Assembly (NCBI GenBank): GCA_964396265.1
Contig: CAYNEM010000008.1
Coordinates: forward strand, 72,500-136,499
DNA from: EA-27 sp964396265
Lineage (GTDB): Archaea; Thermoplasmatota; Thermoplasmata; RBG-16-68-12; EA-27
Direction of reading: 5' to 3'
Length of the DNA: 64,000 nucleotides
The translations under genes were made by a program, and so were the position numbers. This document shows, one piece after another, positions 37,101 through 44,700 of the stretch. A model generated the notes under the pieces. It worked only from the letters and a program-made list of their open reading frames with translations, ran no database searches and had not been told where the DNA came from. Numbering within the stretch: position 1 is the first letter of the stretch; each line of letters starts with the position of its first letter.

Positions 37101-37612
37101 CGCGCGGAGGTCGAGGTGATCTCGGTGACCTCGTGATCGATGGCGACGACGTCGTCTCCGGGGATGGGACCCGGGATCTGCGGCGGGTCGTCCTCCGGTG
37201 GGATATTCCCTGCGCGGGTGCCAATCTGGCCCGGGGCGTTGCGGGGAATCAGATCCCTGATGAGGAGGTCGACGAGGGGGAGCAGGTGATCCTGGGCCTC
37301 GCGGTCCACGAGGAGGTCGTCCCTCGGGTCGCCGCCTGCGGTTCCGTCCATCCGCTGACGGAGATCCCCGAGCGTCTGGACCGCTCCCCGGTTCTCCCCT
37401 GCCGCAATCTGCTTGGCAGCCATGTCGACCCTCCCGAGCAGGGCCGCCTTCGACTGCACCTGCGGCGGCGCGAAGGCGTCCAAGGGGAGTCGCCTCAGGT
37501 ACGTCCCGACGCTCCGGATGCTCGGCTTCGTGAGCCCCGCGTCGGTGTCGCCGTAGATCTCCGGCTCCCCGTCTCGGGCATCTTGCCACGCGACGAACGC
37601 AACGTCCTTCGA
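31181..37612 (-). CDS. Giant FN3 / PPC / thrombospondin type 3 surface protein, downstream part after a frameshift
   Basis: About 2143 residues; the open frame lacks its own start because it continues the product of the upstream fragment. It begins in a BNR-like strand (DVAFVAWQDARDGEPEIYG). In order: about five fibronectin-III-like repeats (about 37180-35780; ATIKWDSNLVATGKVYYGTT), a pre-peptidase-C-terminal-like domain (VDLDDYMKVWVRPGQ), beta-sandwich domains, and at least five thrombospondin type 3 calcium-binding repeats (33750-33050; NDSDADGWGDWFE, DTDFDGLTDHEE, DTDGDGVNDYLD). The final 600 residues contain long amphipathic and hydrophobic helices (31181-32150) with several membrane spans. 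Likely a calcium-stabilised surface stalk anchored by a multi-span domain. Confidence 0.8.
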   Translation of the reverse strand, partial: SKDVAFVAWQDARDGEPEIYGDTDAGLTKPSIRSVGTYLRRLPLDAFAPPQVQSKAALLGRVDMAAKQIAAGENRGAVQTLGDLRQRMDGTAGGDPRDDLLVDREAQDHLLPLVDLLIRDLIPRNAPGQIGTRAGNIPPEDDPPQIPGPIPGDDVVAIDHEVTEITSTSARVTWRFETIAGFTPVLSSWVDYWLWEQPPLRKWDNTTPYSVVLTSLVTGSEYFYKIGGVLRSGRTAWSENATFATTVQIRDLRVEGVTYTSATIKWDSNLVATGKVYYGTTNNYGQTATGPTGSTHSIPLTGLTPKTKYYFFVESVAVDDSTMKAQSGERTFHTGITILGVSVGWFSTVTDFGFTVTWNTNIAGTSVLDWGQTESYGQTATGADGTSHYVTLTNPPTGTTIYFRAKSVSLTDSTDSVNTTGGPLSVPHIAIRNWQVATVTETTATLTWDTYVGDSSWSVPRPATSVVKYGITETEQYTHTATGADGTSHTVSLTNLQSGTTYHFRIESASLSNSNDVAKVSNRTFTTKGIGLAGAFNVVPQARYAWFYWNTTISGTTEVWVCRSGYPLDCYTRTAGSGTGHSLNATGLLPLTTYQFTATSASLTNPNDRINAGIGSLTTKYAPNDADRDVDAAPTFAGALQIAPGRWKGQLEQGVDLDDYMKVWVRPGQLVRASLWPPATYNFDLRLYDPSGGLVASSALPGSAMETVSALAGVEGSWAVRATYVSGTYYGIWDLELNLTGGDVDQLFLDVGKSGDGDAYSHLPGMSLDLAAGWGSSTLSPYASTATWDQLDGNPDYRQASTNATFLLNLYNYTSQRYTDYLITVQYYASADVNVSVNNGGGWAVLSTMPGKGNWWAHSFRISSTQLSDARSAIPGMNVALRFSATVQVDRISAVAFGYRTYVGSGSDDTDDRFHVPGVLLGTGWMDEGMPYKNATTGAEFFLTVPDPDTAYLLSFTFNGTGNPVWVEQWTGIAWTKIGRLGNYTSGAALSTDTKAYADASALPGVNVKLRVAAPANEVSSIAVAWSAFEDNVGTPLSGQSDDGDLGVHDPGITILVHPLNQEWGAPTSDFASGRTVRSGAAFADIYINSPILSANYTLAVTYQASQAGSIQQWDGSGWQTIGPLEGDSTWRTAQVTANRAWFADWYGNANVNARFQFTVAVLLDALSAYPDQDLDRLSDFQETYGYAYVDETAFSLTYSKVLAFNVSGPGRYTFEIDSSSLDGKMIIEVDSVRKLELVGPWVGTAYVNGSMCGRTHYLGLWYTGGGSITVTAIRYARDTTDLLSNDSDADGWGDWFETCELEEHRFGSSSFTSPVTFNLYPTDPLNRDTDFDGLTDHEELYSFAYADAVTRTVTPSSNYTLNLTVGESGTYEFSLGTTGYPASGKAATALIYVNGMPSWKYASFVQWTQAASFSARLVKGHNSLRVSIQEAVGSLSVTSVSVAKTGWLTSPTEADTDEDGIEDGDEQNGATGWVLHPLNPDTDGDQVPDGEEVGPKRTDPTNPDTDGDGVNDYLDWDPLHDLVLQLRLSQMWITYPNPPQGIKYYAVGGIEGTWTITKNDGPTTYIYLDHYISVNVPDWDRTWSYNFTVRDNIGNVIDVTPSTSTTQFSALFDVADQATGYLETEGTQAIRAKMGYSAQLMKVGKVNTLLIVPMDYSTIFNGSTGLHRYVGEQKFVFVLLNVSGQNSYFDNGMNAIIVPRGIYFDTKFHKLLNDTWAGVQNSALVGATVIGNDDTNSRALNAKVVQMIVSHNVTAVKAKELLDLLLINVSLGRIGRSMDVTDEFYTMGFVQRVVELTPYVAVFNTGNFTPPTAPPPHDNSFWGAFWNTIAGAAQFLWNAVRAVAVFISQVAAAVVQWAMSVAKAFVEAVYSAVKAIAEAIVAALLAVIKFIVDMVMTTLRAFVDNVFNPAIEGMKKATYEVFAALLQALETGRDIGASVLATSARAMPWIAIFVSAILLIMVGVGWAINGIPPLGLLVAGLVIVILIGAFMALFPQEPAKSDPWNVGTFLSGIQTKYGSALFIFGAITLGLGWLTKLLPPVGPAVEWEILIAMLFGGVTFLVGAIAKGVDGQDGAVAIGLLAMAFADIGLILSSKAAVGAVLKALTPGHKIAYGILMTGFAIASLMGFLSASGYFYRNVYGT

Positions 37613-38736
37613 ACGACGAGGCTCGGGGCCTCCGCCGCGGATCGCGTGTGCGTGATTCGCTGCGCGCGGAGGTTCGGGTCTCCGTTGGGAGCGAGCCCGC
37701 GGGAGAACACCTGCCACACGCCGGTCCGGGAATCCTGCCACGCGACGCGGACCCGCCCCGTCGCGTTCAGCGCGACGCTCGGCTGGCGCGCGTCGGAGTC
37801 TCCCGGGGTCAGTGGCCCCGACGATGTCCACGATGCCCCTGCATCCGCGCTGAACGCAGTGCGGACTTGGTAGTGACCGAACCGGTTGTCGCTCCACGCA
37901 AGTTGGAGATGGGGCCCCGCGGCCAAGGAGAGGGAGGCGGGGTCGAGGGAGCCTTGGAAGATGGTGATCGAGGAAGGGGATCCCGTCGCTCCCGACCCTA
38001 GATTCACCGAGACATGCACAAGGGCGGTCGCTTCCTCCACGCGCTCGTCCCACACGACATGGAGCCGGCCGCTGCGGACGACCGTCTCGACATCCGCGGC
38101 CCTTGCGGAGAAGGCGGTCAGGGCCGTCGCGTTCCCCACGGTGGTCCCCATGTGCTCGACCATGACGCTCCGAATCGCGGTCCCGTTCGGACTGTGCCAA
38201 AGGAATGTGAGGATGGCCCGATCTCCGACGACTTGGACATCGGGGGCCCAACCCGCCCCGACGAGGATCTGAGGGGTCCATCGCTGACCATCGGGTGAAA
38301 ACATGTAGAACGTGGAGCGGGTCGGCTGCCCGTCAATCGTCGCCAGGGCGTCCCATGCGAGGGCGACCGCCCGGTTGTCCGCGCCGATGCTGAGGTTTCC
38401 CGGGCTCGCGGGGGCGGCCAACGAACGGTCCGACGAGAATGTCCGACCTCCGTCGGCGGTCGCCTTGTGGAAAACGTGAAGCGAGCCCGAGCGTCCGTCG
38501 AGCCAACCGAGATGGATTGCCTCCGTCCCCGCGGCGAGCTCCGGGACAAGGGAAGAGCCCGCGGCGAGCGTAAGCCTCCGCCCGTTCTCGAGGGAGGCGT
38601 CCGGCGCATCCCCAAGGGGCGGGGCGCTCGTAGGAGTCGTACCTCCCTGTAGGCTTGAAAACGTCACCGAGACGACCACGAATGCGCAGAACAGGGCACC
38701 TAGTTTCAGACCGGATCCGACCGACAGCCACCGCAT
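37495..38736 (-). CDS. Upstream fragment of the frameshifted giant surface protein (signal peptide and sialidase-like domain)
   Basis: 413 residues to its own stop, but homology in this frame ends near 37614. ATG 38736 is preferred over the frame start at 38808 because it has a strong Shine-Dalgarno (ggaggt) just upstream and begins the signal sequence MRWLSVGSGLKLGALFCAFVV. The body carries BNR/sialidase-like repeats (LHVVWDERVEEATALVHVS; RVAWQDSRTGVWQVFS). In the next frame the pattern resumes as DVAFVAWQDARDGEPEIYG. Together the two fragments would make a protein of about 2500 residues. A pseudogene or a sequencing indel are both possible. Confidence 0.75.
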   Translation of the reverse strand: MRWLSVGSGLKLGALFCAFVVVSVTFSSLQGGTTPTSAPPLGDAPDASLENGRRLTLAAGSSLVPELAAGTEAIHLGWLDGRSGSLHVFHKATADGGRTFSSDRSLAAPASPGNLSIGADNRAVALAWDALATIDGQPTRSTFYMFSPDGQRWTPQILVGAGWAPDVQVVGDRAILTFLWHSPNGTAIRSVMVEHMGTTVGNATALTAFSARAADVETVVRSGRLHVVWDERVEEATALVHVSVNLGSGATGSPSSITIFQGSLDPASLSLAAGPHLQLAWSDNRFGHYQVRTAFSADAGASWTSSGPLTPGDSDARQPSVALNATGRVRVAWQDSRTGVWQVFSRGLAPNGDPNLRAQRITHTRSAAEAPSLVVRRTLRSSRGKMPETGSRRSTATPTRGSRSRASGASGRT

Positions 38737-38799
38737 GACGCTTACCTCCTCCGCCCTCCTACGACGAGGGAGGGCAGCTGTGGATGCTCCCTCCGGGAT

Positions 38800-38807
38800 A
38801 TAAAGCA
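38800..38807 (-). promoter_or_regulatory. TATA element for the frameshifted giant gene
   Basis: Minus-strand ctttatat lies about 65 bp upstream of ATG 38736, leaving a 5' UTR of about 40 nt that carries the ggaggt ribosome-binding site. This contrasts with the apparently leaderless genes nearby. Confidence 0.5.
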
Positions 38808-38808
38808 A

Positions 38809-39008
38809 GGGTGGAACATGTTCCGATTTTCAGAGAATTCCGCCACCAAGGTCGTCCTCATGACTCAGCGTTGAAGTCTGTCTGGACGGTGGGGCGGATT
38901 GACCTTCTCGGATGCACATTCCTTCGGCTTCTCCGAGACAGTGCGGACGCTCCTCGACGAGGAGCGCCGCGCGCTCGACAAGTGCCGGCCAGCACCTCCC
39001 CTCTCCAA
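38809..39008. other. Gene-poor interval between giant gene promoter and JAMM gene
   Basis: From 38809 to 39334, apart from the doubtful frame at 39009-39215, no gene is convincing. Plus-strand 38899-39114 and minus-strand 38830-39084 are open but their translations are not protein-like over their full length. No repeats or RNA structures are obvious. Confidence 0.4.
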
Positions 39009-39215
39009 CTATGAGACCGCCAACGCCAGGACTTCGCTGCAAGGAGACTCCCTTTCGAGCGCCGCGATCGTCAGACCGGTCCACACCAGGATCCTCCCAT
39101 CCCGGATGAGGTAGAACTCTCCGTAGTCGTACAGCCGAACGCTCCGATCCAACTCACGGGTGACTCGTCTGCACATACACCAATCCGCGCGAGGATTATC
39201 CTCCTTCACTCTCAT
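39009..39215 (-). CDS. Possible small protein
   Basis: 68 residues. The stretch VRLYDYGEFYLIRDGRILVWTG looks protein-like (alternating strands), while the N-terminus is Cys- and Arg-rich (CMCRRVTRELD). It lies in the otherwise gene-poor interval 38809-39334, where weak open frames exist on both strands (for example plus-strand 38899-39114). No promoter or family supports it strongly; it may be a relic. Confidence 0.3.
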   Translation of the reverse strand: MRVKEDNPRADWCMCRRVTRELDRSVRLYDYGEFYLIRDGRILVWTGLTIAALERESPCSEVLALAVS

Positions 39216-39334
39216 CCGATGCGGACGTGCATGCAGAGGGAGGGTAGGACGTCTTCAGCGCGTACTCACAACTCCCCCCTTCGGGTTCGTCGCGTTGCGC
39301 ATCGGACTACCGCCTGTCCACACCAAATCCCGTG

Positions 39335-39712
39335 CTAGGCCACAACCTCGAGGGGCCACGGCCTCCCGTAGTGGTCGTACGCCCGCCATGTGTCGTTTGC
39401 GTACGGCATCCCGGTGATGATGTGAATTCTTCCGAAGTGCGAGAACAGCTGGAGGTCCGCTTCCGACGGGTTGTAGTTCCCGCTCGGGTGGGAGTGGATC
39501 GTGCCGACGACGGAGAAGTCGATCGGGAGCATGTGGAGCTGGAAGATCGCGTGCACGTCCCCGGAGACCGTGCCGGGCAGGAGGAGGATCTCCTCGATCA
39601 CTCCCTCCTCGGCCCGGAGGATCGCGGCGAACTCCTTCGGGTACGTGTCCTTCGACGCTTCGAGAATCATCCGGAGGGTCTTGCGGCGGATCCCGTAGAC
39701 CTTCTTCGCCAT
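39335..39712 (-). CDS. JAMM/MPN-domain metalloprotease
   Basis: 125 residues, a minimal stand-alone Jab1/MPN domain. The zinc site is complete: E27 (KEFAAIL) and H73-x-H75-x7-S83-x2-D86 (GTIHSHPSGNYNPSEADLQLF, motif positions 70-90). Archaeal members of this group include desampylases that remove ubiquitin-like SAMP modifiers, so a role in protein-modifier removal is plausible (family knowledge, substrate unknown). GAGGAG upstream of the ATG is a likely ribosome-binding site. A TATA-like gtttaagg near 39836-39843 overlaps the end of the antitoxin-like gene upstream. Confidence 0.9.
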   Translation of the reverse strand: MAKKVYGIRRKTLRMILEASKDTYPKEFAAILRAEEGVIEEILLLPGTVSGDVHAIFQLHMLPIDFSVVGTIHSHPSGNYNPSEADLQLFSHFGRIHIITGMPYANDTWRAYDHYGRPWPLEVVA

Positions 39713-39836
39713 CGACTAGCTCCTCGCCCCTCGGGGAAAGGGGTCGTACGCCAAGCGGTTGGGGGCTGCAAGAACCCGACGCACAAGATCCGCGGTGAGA
39801 GGATGGTCCCCCTCCCCCGAGGGCTTGCACACGACC

Positions 39837-40028
39837 TTAAACGGGGGCACGCCGCTTCAACCGCCGCTTGATCTCCGCTATGTCTATGGGAGTCTCGTTC
39901 CGCCGCTCCGCCACCACCGCCAAGTCATGCAAGTCCTCGAGAAGCTGCTCGTAGTCCTCTAGAGGAAGGACGACGGCCGAACGTCGGCCCTTCCCATCGA
40001 CCAAGAATCTCCCCGGCGCGGTCACCAT
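39837..40028 (-). CDS. Phd/YefM-like antitoxin-type protein without an obvious toxin
   Basis: 63 residues. The segment GRFLVDGKGRRSAVVLPLEDYEQLLEDLHDLAVV (about residues 6-39) resembles the Phd/YefM fold, with a basic C-terminal tail (IKRRLKRRAPV). A TATA-like gtataagag (minus-strand ctcttatac, 40051-40059) is positioned for a leaderless start at ATG 40028. No RelE, Doc or PIN gene is adjacent: the next gene downstream is the JAMM protease and the next upstream is NAD kinase. It may be an orphan antitoxin or a stand-alone regulator. Confidence 0.7.
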   Translation of the reverse strand: MVTAPGRFLVDGKGRRSAVVLPLEDYEQLLEDLHDLAVVAERRNETPIDIAEIKRRLKRRAPV

Positions 40029-40050
40029 TGTGTTCTCAACGGCGCTCCGC

Positions 40051-40059
40051 GTATAAGAG
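40051..40059 (-). promoter_or_regulatory. TATA element for the Phd-like gene
   Basis: Minus-strand ctcttatac centred about 27 bp upstream of ATG 40028. Confidence 0.5.
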
Positions 40060-40085
40060 ATTGCTCCTCATAGTCGACCGTCGCA

Positions 40086-40892
40086 TCATCTGCGTGCGAC
40101 GAGCTTCTCCTCGATCCGGCGGTAGAAGTCCTCCCCGAATTTCACGAGCCTCGCACGCGACTCCGATCCGCCGAATCGCAGGTCCTCCGTCCCCTTGAGC
40201 TCGACCTCGTGCTGGCCGTCGAGGACGAGGAGGCACTCCTTCGGCTTCGAGAGTTTCACGCGGATCTGCGCCGAGGTCGGTACGACCGTCGCTCGCGCCG
40301 CCGGCTTGAACGGCGCGATCGCGCTGATCACGAACGCTTCCACGCGCGGATCCACGATCGGCCCGCCGACGCTCAGGTTGTACGAAGTCGACCCCGTCGG
40401 CGTCGCGACGATGATGCCGTCCGCGCGGACCTTCTGCACAAGCGTCGCGTTGAGCCACACCTCGAAGTCTCGGATCTTCGCGATGTGCGCGGTGTGCAGG
40501 ACCGCCTCGTTCGTGCAGTCGTAGAGGCGCTTCCCGTCCACGGTCACCTTCAGTTTCGTGCGCGCCTCGATCGCGTAGTCCTTCCTCGCGAGGCGCGCGA
40601 GCGCCGCGGGGAACTCGTCCACCGTCACCTCCGTGAGAAAGCCGAGGGACCCGCTGTTGATCCCCAGGATCTCCCGCCGCGTCCGCTGGAGCGCGCGGAG
40701 CACTGTGCCGTCCCCCCCGACCGCGAGGACGACGTCCACGTCCATCTTCTCGAGGCTCGTCCCCTTCGTCCCGAGGGCCGCCGCGATGTCGGGCTCCAGC
40801 ACGACCCTGTGCTTCCCGACCTGCTTAAGAATGGCCTCGACGCCCCGGCGCGCGTGCGGGATGTGCGGATTGGCGGTGATGCCGAACTTCAC
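40086..40892 (-). CDS. nadK: NAD kinase
   Basis: 268 residues. The phosphate-binding motif VVLAVGGDGTVLRALQ (about residues 55-70) and the following ILGINSGSLGFLTEV are diagnostic of NAD kinases; the C-terminal part contains the substrate-binding GIIVATPTGSTSYNLSVGGPIV. It phosphorylates NAD+ to NADP+. Its ATG overlaps the stop of the IMPase-like gene (ATGA), so the two are translationally coupled; in some archaea NAD kinase and NADP phosphatase/IMPase activities are fused or adjacent, which fits this pair. Confidence 0.95.
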   Translation of the reverse strand: MKFGITANPHIPHARRGVEAILKQVGKHRVVLEPDIAAALGTKGTSLEKMDVDVVLAVGGDGTVLRALQRTRREILGINSGSLGFLTEVTVDEFPAALARLARKDYAIEARTKLKVTVDGKRLYDCTNEAVLHTAHIAKIRDFEVWLNATLVQKVRADGIIVATPTGSTSYNLSVGGPIVDPRVEAFVISAIAPFKPAARATVVPTSAQIRVKLSKPKECLLVLDGQHEVELKGTEDLRFGGSESRARLVKFGEDFYRRIEEKLVARR

Positions 40893-41653
40893 GGGAGGGC
40901 CTCCAGCGCACGGCGGTCGCCCACCGCCACGAGGTTCGTCCGCGACTTGAGGTCCAGGGGCATGTCGAGGTCCTCGCGATTCGAGTCCACGACGACGCCG
41001 CCCGCCTCGCGCACGAGAAGGACACCCGCGGCGACGTCCATCACCCGCAACCGCGACTCGCGAATCGTGTTCATGTAGTACAGATCGAGGGCTCCTGATG
41101 CCACCCCGCAGAGGTCGAGGCTCGCGGACCCGAGGCTACGGACGCGCCGCGCAGACCTGGCGACGTCGTACGCCGCCGCCTCCGCCATCGAGCCGAGGTA
41201 CACGGAGAACATGGCCTCCTTCGCGTCGAACGCGCGCGTCGCGATCTTCGTTCCGTTCCGGAAGCTCCCGCCGCCTTTCTCCGCGTAGAACGTGTCGCCC
41301 GAGGGCAGATGGCGCACGAGGCCGTGGCTCACATTCGCGAGCCGGTCCTCCCCGACGGCGAGGCTCGTCGCGTAGAACGGCAGGCCGCGGACCGCGTTGT
41401 ACGTGCCGTCGATCGGGTCGAGGACGAGCGTCCGAGAACCCCCGCGATCCACGAACCCCGCCTCTTCGCTGAGCACGTTCAGGTCCGAATCGTTGTACGC
41501 GAGGTACCGTAGGACCGCCTCTTCCGCGATCTTGTCGATCGCCTGCGTGGGCGTCCCGTAGGCCCCCGTCCCCATGATCTCCCCTGCATCGCCGACGAAC
41601 GAGCGGACGGCGTTCGTCACCTCGTCGGCAAGTTCGTGCAGGAGGTCCTTCAT
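40889..41653 (-). CDS. Inositol monophosphatase / archaeal FBPase family phosphatase
   Basis: 254 residues, typical of the archaeal IMPase/FBPase (and NADP phosphatase) family. Metal-binding residues are in EEAG (about residues 63-66) and LVLDPIDGTYNAVRGLPFY (about 76-94), with the C-terminal MDVAAGVLLVREAGG motif. It would hydrolyse inositol-1-phosphate, fructose-1,6-bisphosphate or NADP+. Coupling to NAD kinase through an ATGA overlap makes an NADP/NAD balancing role attractive (inference). Confidence 0.9.
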   Translation of the reverse strand: MKDLLHELADEVTNAVRSFVGDAGEIMGTGAYGTPTQAIDKIAEEAVLRYLAYNDSDLNVLSEEAGFVDRGGSRTLVLDPIDGTYNAVRGLPFYATSLAVGEDRLANVSHGLVRHLPSGDTFYAEKGGGSFRNGTKIATRAFDAKEAMFSVYLGSMAEAAAYDVARSARRVRSLGSASLDLCGVASGALDLYYMNTIRESRLRVMDVAAGVLLVREAGGVVVDSNREDLDMPLDLKSRTNLVAVGDRRALEALP

Positions 41654-41758
41654 GGGGCGTGCGTAGGTCCGGCAACCTATTAGGTTTGCGTCGGGCTTCC
41701 ATGTAGCGACGCATCCTTTAACTACGCGTCCATCCTACACGCGCGCGAGGGCCGGAGA

Positions 41759-44700
41759 GTGCGGGGCAGCGTTTCGCTCATCCTCGTCATCTTGGCCTTC
41801 GCAGCGCTCGCCCCGGGGTTCGCCGGAGCCGCGGACGATTTTCCTTCCTTGTCGTCGGCCAGCATTGCACCCACATCGATCCCTCCGATTCCCGCATCCG
41901 GCGATGGATCCCCCGGCACGACGATCCCGCCGATCCCTTCGCCCCTCGATGCGCCGTTCGGACCAAACGTGCGTGTGAGCGAGACGGACACCTCGGGGAA
42001 CCAGAACGAGATCACGATGGCGGTCGCCTCGGACGGGCGGATCCACATGGGTTGGAACGACGCCCGAGCTCCGAACCCGGACTACCGCTGCGGGTACTCG
42101 TACTCGACCGACGGGGGCATAACGTGGTCCGCGAACCGGCTTCTCCACCTCGATCCCTGGGAGGCCGACGGGGACCCGTTCGTCATGGTGGACTCCAACG
42201 ACGACGTGTACTTCATCTGCATGCCGTTCAACCGCACGGCAGGCGGCTCGCGGATCGTCGTCTATAAGTCCACGGACGGCGGCGTCACGTTCGCGCCGCC
42301 AGTGATTGCGAGCGACACGACGAACGGGTTCAACGACAAGCCCTGGGCGCACGCGGTCGGGACCGTCCTCCACGTCTGCTACGCGAACTTCGCGGGGGGC
42401 ACGGAGCTCCGGTACACGCGGTCGACGGACGGCGGGCAGACCTGGGCGCCGACGCGCATCCTCGACCGGAACGGGAACGGTTGCGTGTTCGCCTCCAGCG
42501 CCGCCGGGATGCTGTATCTCGGGTGGGTCCGCGGTGGCGGCATCTACGTGCTCTCCTCCTTCGACGGCGGCGCGAGCTGGTCTGTCCCCCGGTTTGCGGG
42601 GGCGGCTCCCTTCACCGGAGCCGGGGACCAGCGGGCCGGCCCGCTGCCGGCAATCGCGGCGGACTGGATCGGCGGGAACGTGTACGTCGTGTGGACCGCG
42701 GACGACGGCCTGGGGGCGTGGGACGTCCTCCTCTCGCGTTCGAGTGACAACGGGGTGACGTGGTCCGCCCCCGTCACTCCGAGCGACGATTCCAACGGCC
42801 GCCAATTCATGCCCGGCATCGGCGTCGACGCGGGCGGGATGGTCCACGTGTCCTGGTACGATTCCCGGACAGGATTGATGACGTACCGCTACGCGGCGTC
42901 GGCGAACGGGGGCCGGGATTGGATCCCCAGCTTCCGGGTGACGGACACGGAATGGGTCTCACAGTTCTTCATCGGGGACTACACGACGCTCGTCGCGGAC
43001 TCCTTCGGATACGTCAACTGCGCATGGGCGGACGCGCGGAGCGGCGAGGTTGAGGCTTATTTTGCTCGTGCGATCCCACCCGGTCCTCCCACGCTCTCGC
43101 GCATTGAGGTTACGCCGCCCGAGGCGTGGACGGACACGGACACGCCGGTCATGTTCACCGCCCTGGGCTATGACCAATTCGGCAGCCCGTACCCCTCGTT
43201 CCCCGCGTGGCAGGCGACGGGAGGGTCCATCGTCGGCGGCGCCTACATCCCGCAGGTCGCGGGAGATTGGCAGGTGTGGGCGAACCAGAGCGGCGTCTCC
43301 GGGTCCGCCGTCGTCCACGTCTCCCCGGGCGGCCTCGCGCGGATTGCGATCGACCCTGCGAGCGCGACCCTCACCGCAGACGACACGGTCCAGTTCACCG
43401 CCACGGGCTACGACGCCCGGGACAATGTCGTCGCCATCGTCCCGTCGTGGGCGTCCACGAACGGTTCCGTCAGTGCCGGCCTCTTCACGCCCTATCGTAT
43501 GGGGACGTGGGCGGTCTTCGCGAACGCCAGCGGGATTTCCGGCTCCGCCCCGGTCACCGTGCTCCCCGGCGCATTGGCGGCGATTGACGTCACGCCTCCA
43601 GTGGCGGCGATGACCGCGGACGAGGTGCTCGACTTCGATGCCACGGGACGCGACGCGAAGGGGAATCCCGTGCCGGTGTCCCCGCGCTGGTCGTCGGGCG
43701 GCGGCACGATCGATGCGCAGGGGTTTTACGACGCCCATGCGGTCGGCGTCTGGGATGTCCGGGCGGAGGCCTTCGGCGTTGCCGGGCTCGCCCAAGTCAC
43801 GGTGGTGCCCGGCGCCCTCGCGCTCATCGAAGTGACGCCGGCGAGCGTGGTGATCACCGCCGATGAGGTCGCGTCCTTCGCGGCACAGGGATTCGACGCG
43901 GATGGGAACTCCGTCGCGATCACGCCCGCATGGTCCACGGACGCGGGTTCGGTCTCCACGGCGGGCCTGTACACGCCGGGCCCCGTCGGCGCGCATGTCG
44001 TGATCGCGGCCGTCGGCTTCGTCTCAGGGCTGGCGACCGTCGCGGTCTTCCCGGGCGCCTTGGCCCGAATTGATGTCGATCCACCGGCTCCCACGATCAC
44101 CGCGGACCAGACCGTAGATCTCGTCGCGACGGGCTACGACGCCAAGGGGAATCGCATGGGCGCCGTCTTCCTCTGGGAGGCCATGTGCGGAATCGTCACG
44201 CAATCCGGGCGGTTCGAACCCGCCCTTGCCGGGGTGTGCGTGGTCTACGCGAACGCGTCCGGGGTCTCGGGGAGTGCCGCCATCACGGTCGTCCCCGGCC
44301 TCCTCGCGCGATTGGACGTCACGCCGCCAACGATCACGATTACCGCCGACGAGACCGCGCAATTCTCCGTCCGAGGATTCGACGCGAAGGGGAACGAGGT
44401 CCCTGCGGCGCCCCTCTGGACCGCGGACGCGGGAGGCATCAGCTCATCCGGGCGATACAGCCCCACGATCCGGGGGACGTGGGCGGTCCTTGCGCAGGAG
44501 GGGCTCGTGGTCGGCAGCGCCCAGGTGACCGTCGTCCCCGGGGCTCTCGTTCGCATCGTGGTCGTCCCGGACCTTGTGACGATCCGCTCGGACGAGACCG
44601 CTACGTTCTCCGCGGTGGGGATGGACCGCGCGGGCAACGAGGTCGTGCTCGGCACCGTCGTCTGGTCCACGACGAACGGGACCATCGAGGGCGGCCGGTT

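Noticed and set aside
37600..37625. Programmed -1 frameshift as explanation for the split giant gene
   Set aside because: No X-XXY-YYZ slippery heptamer or downstream structure seen; an indel or decay is simpler.
38899..39114. 71-residue plus-strand frame
   Set aside because: Overlaps the equally weak minus-strand candidate, has a TTG start with no promoter at a useful distance, and the second half is not protein-like.
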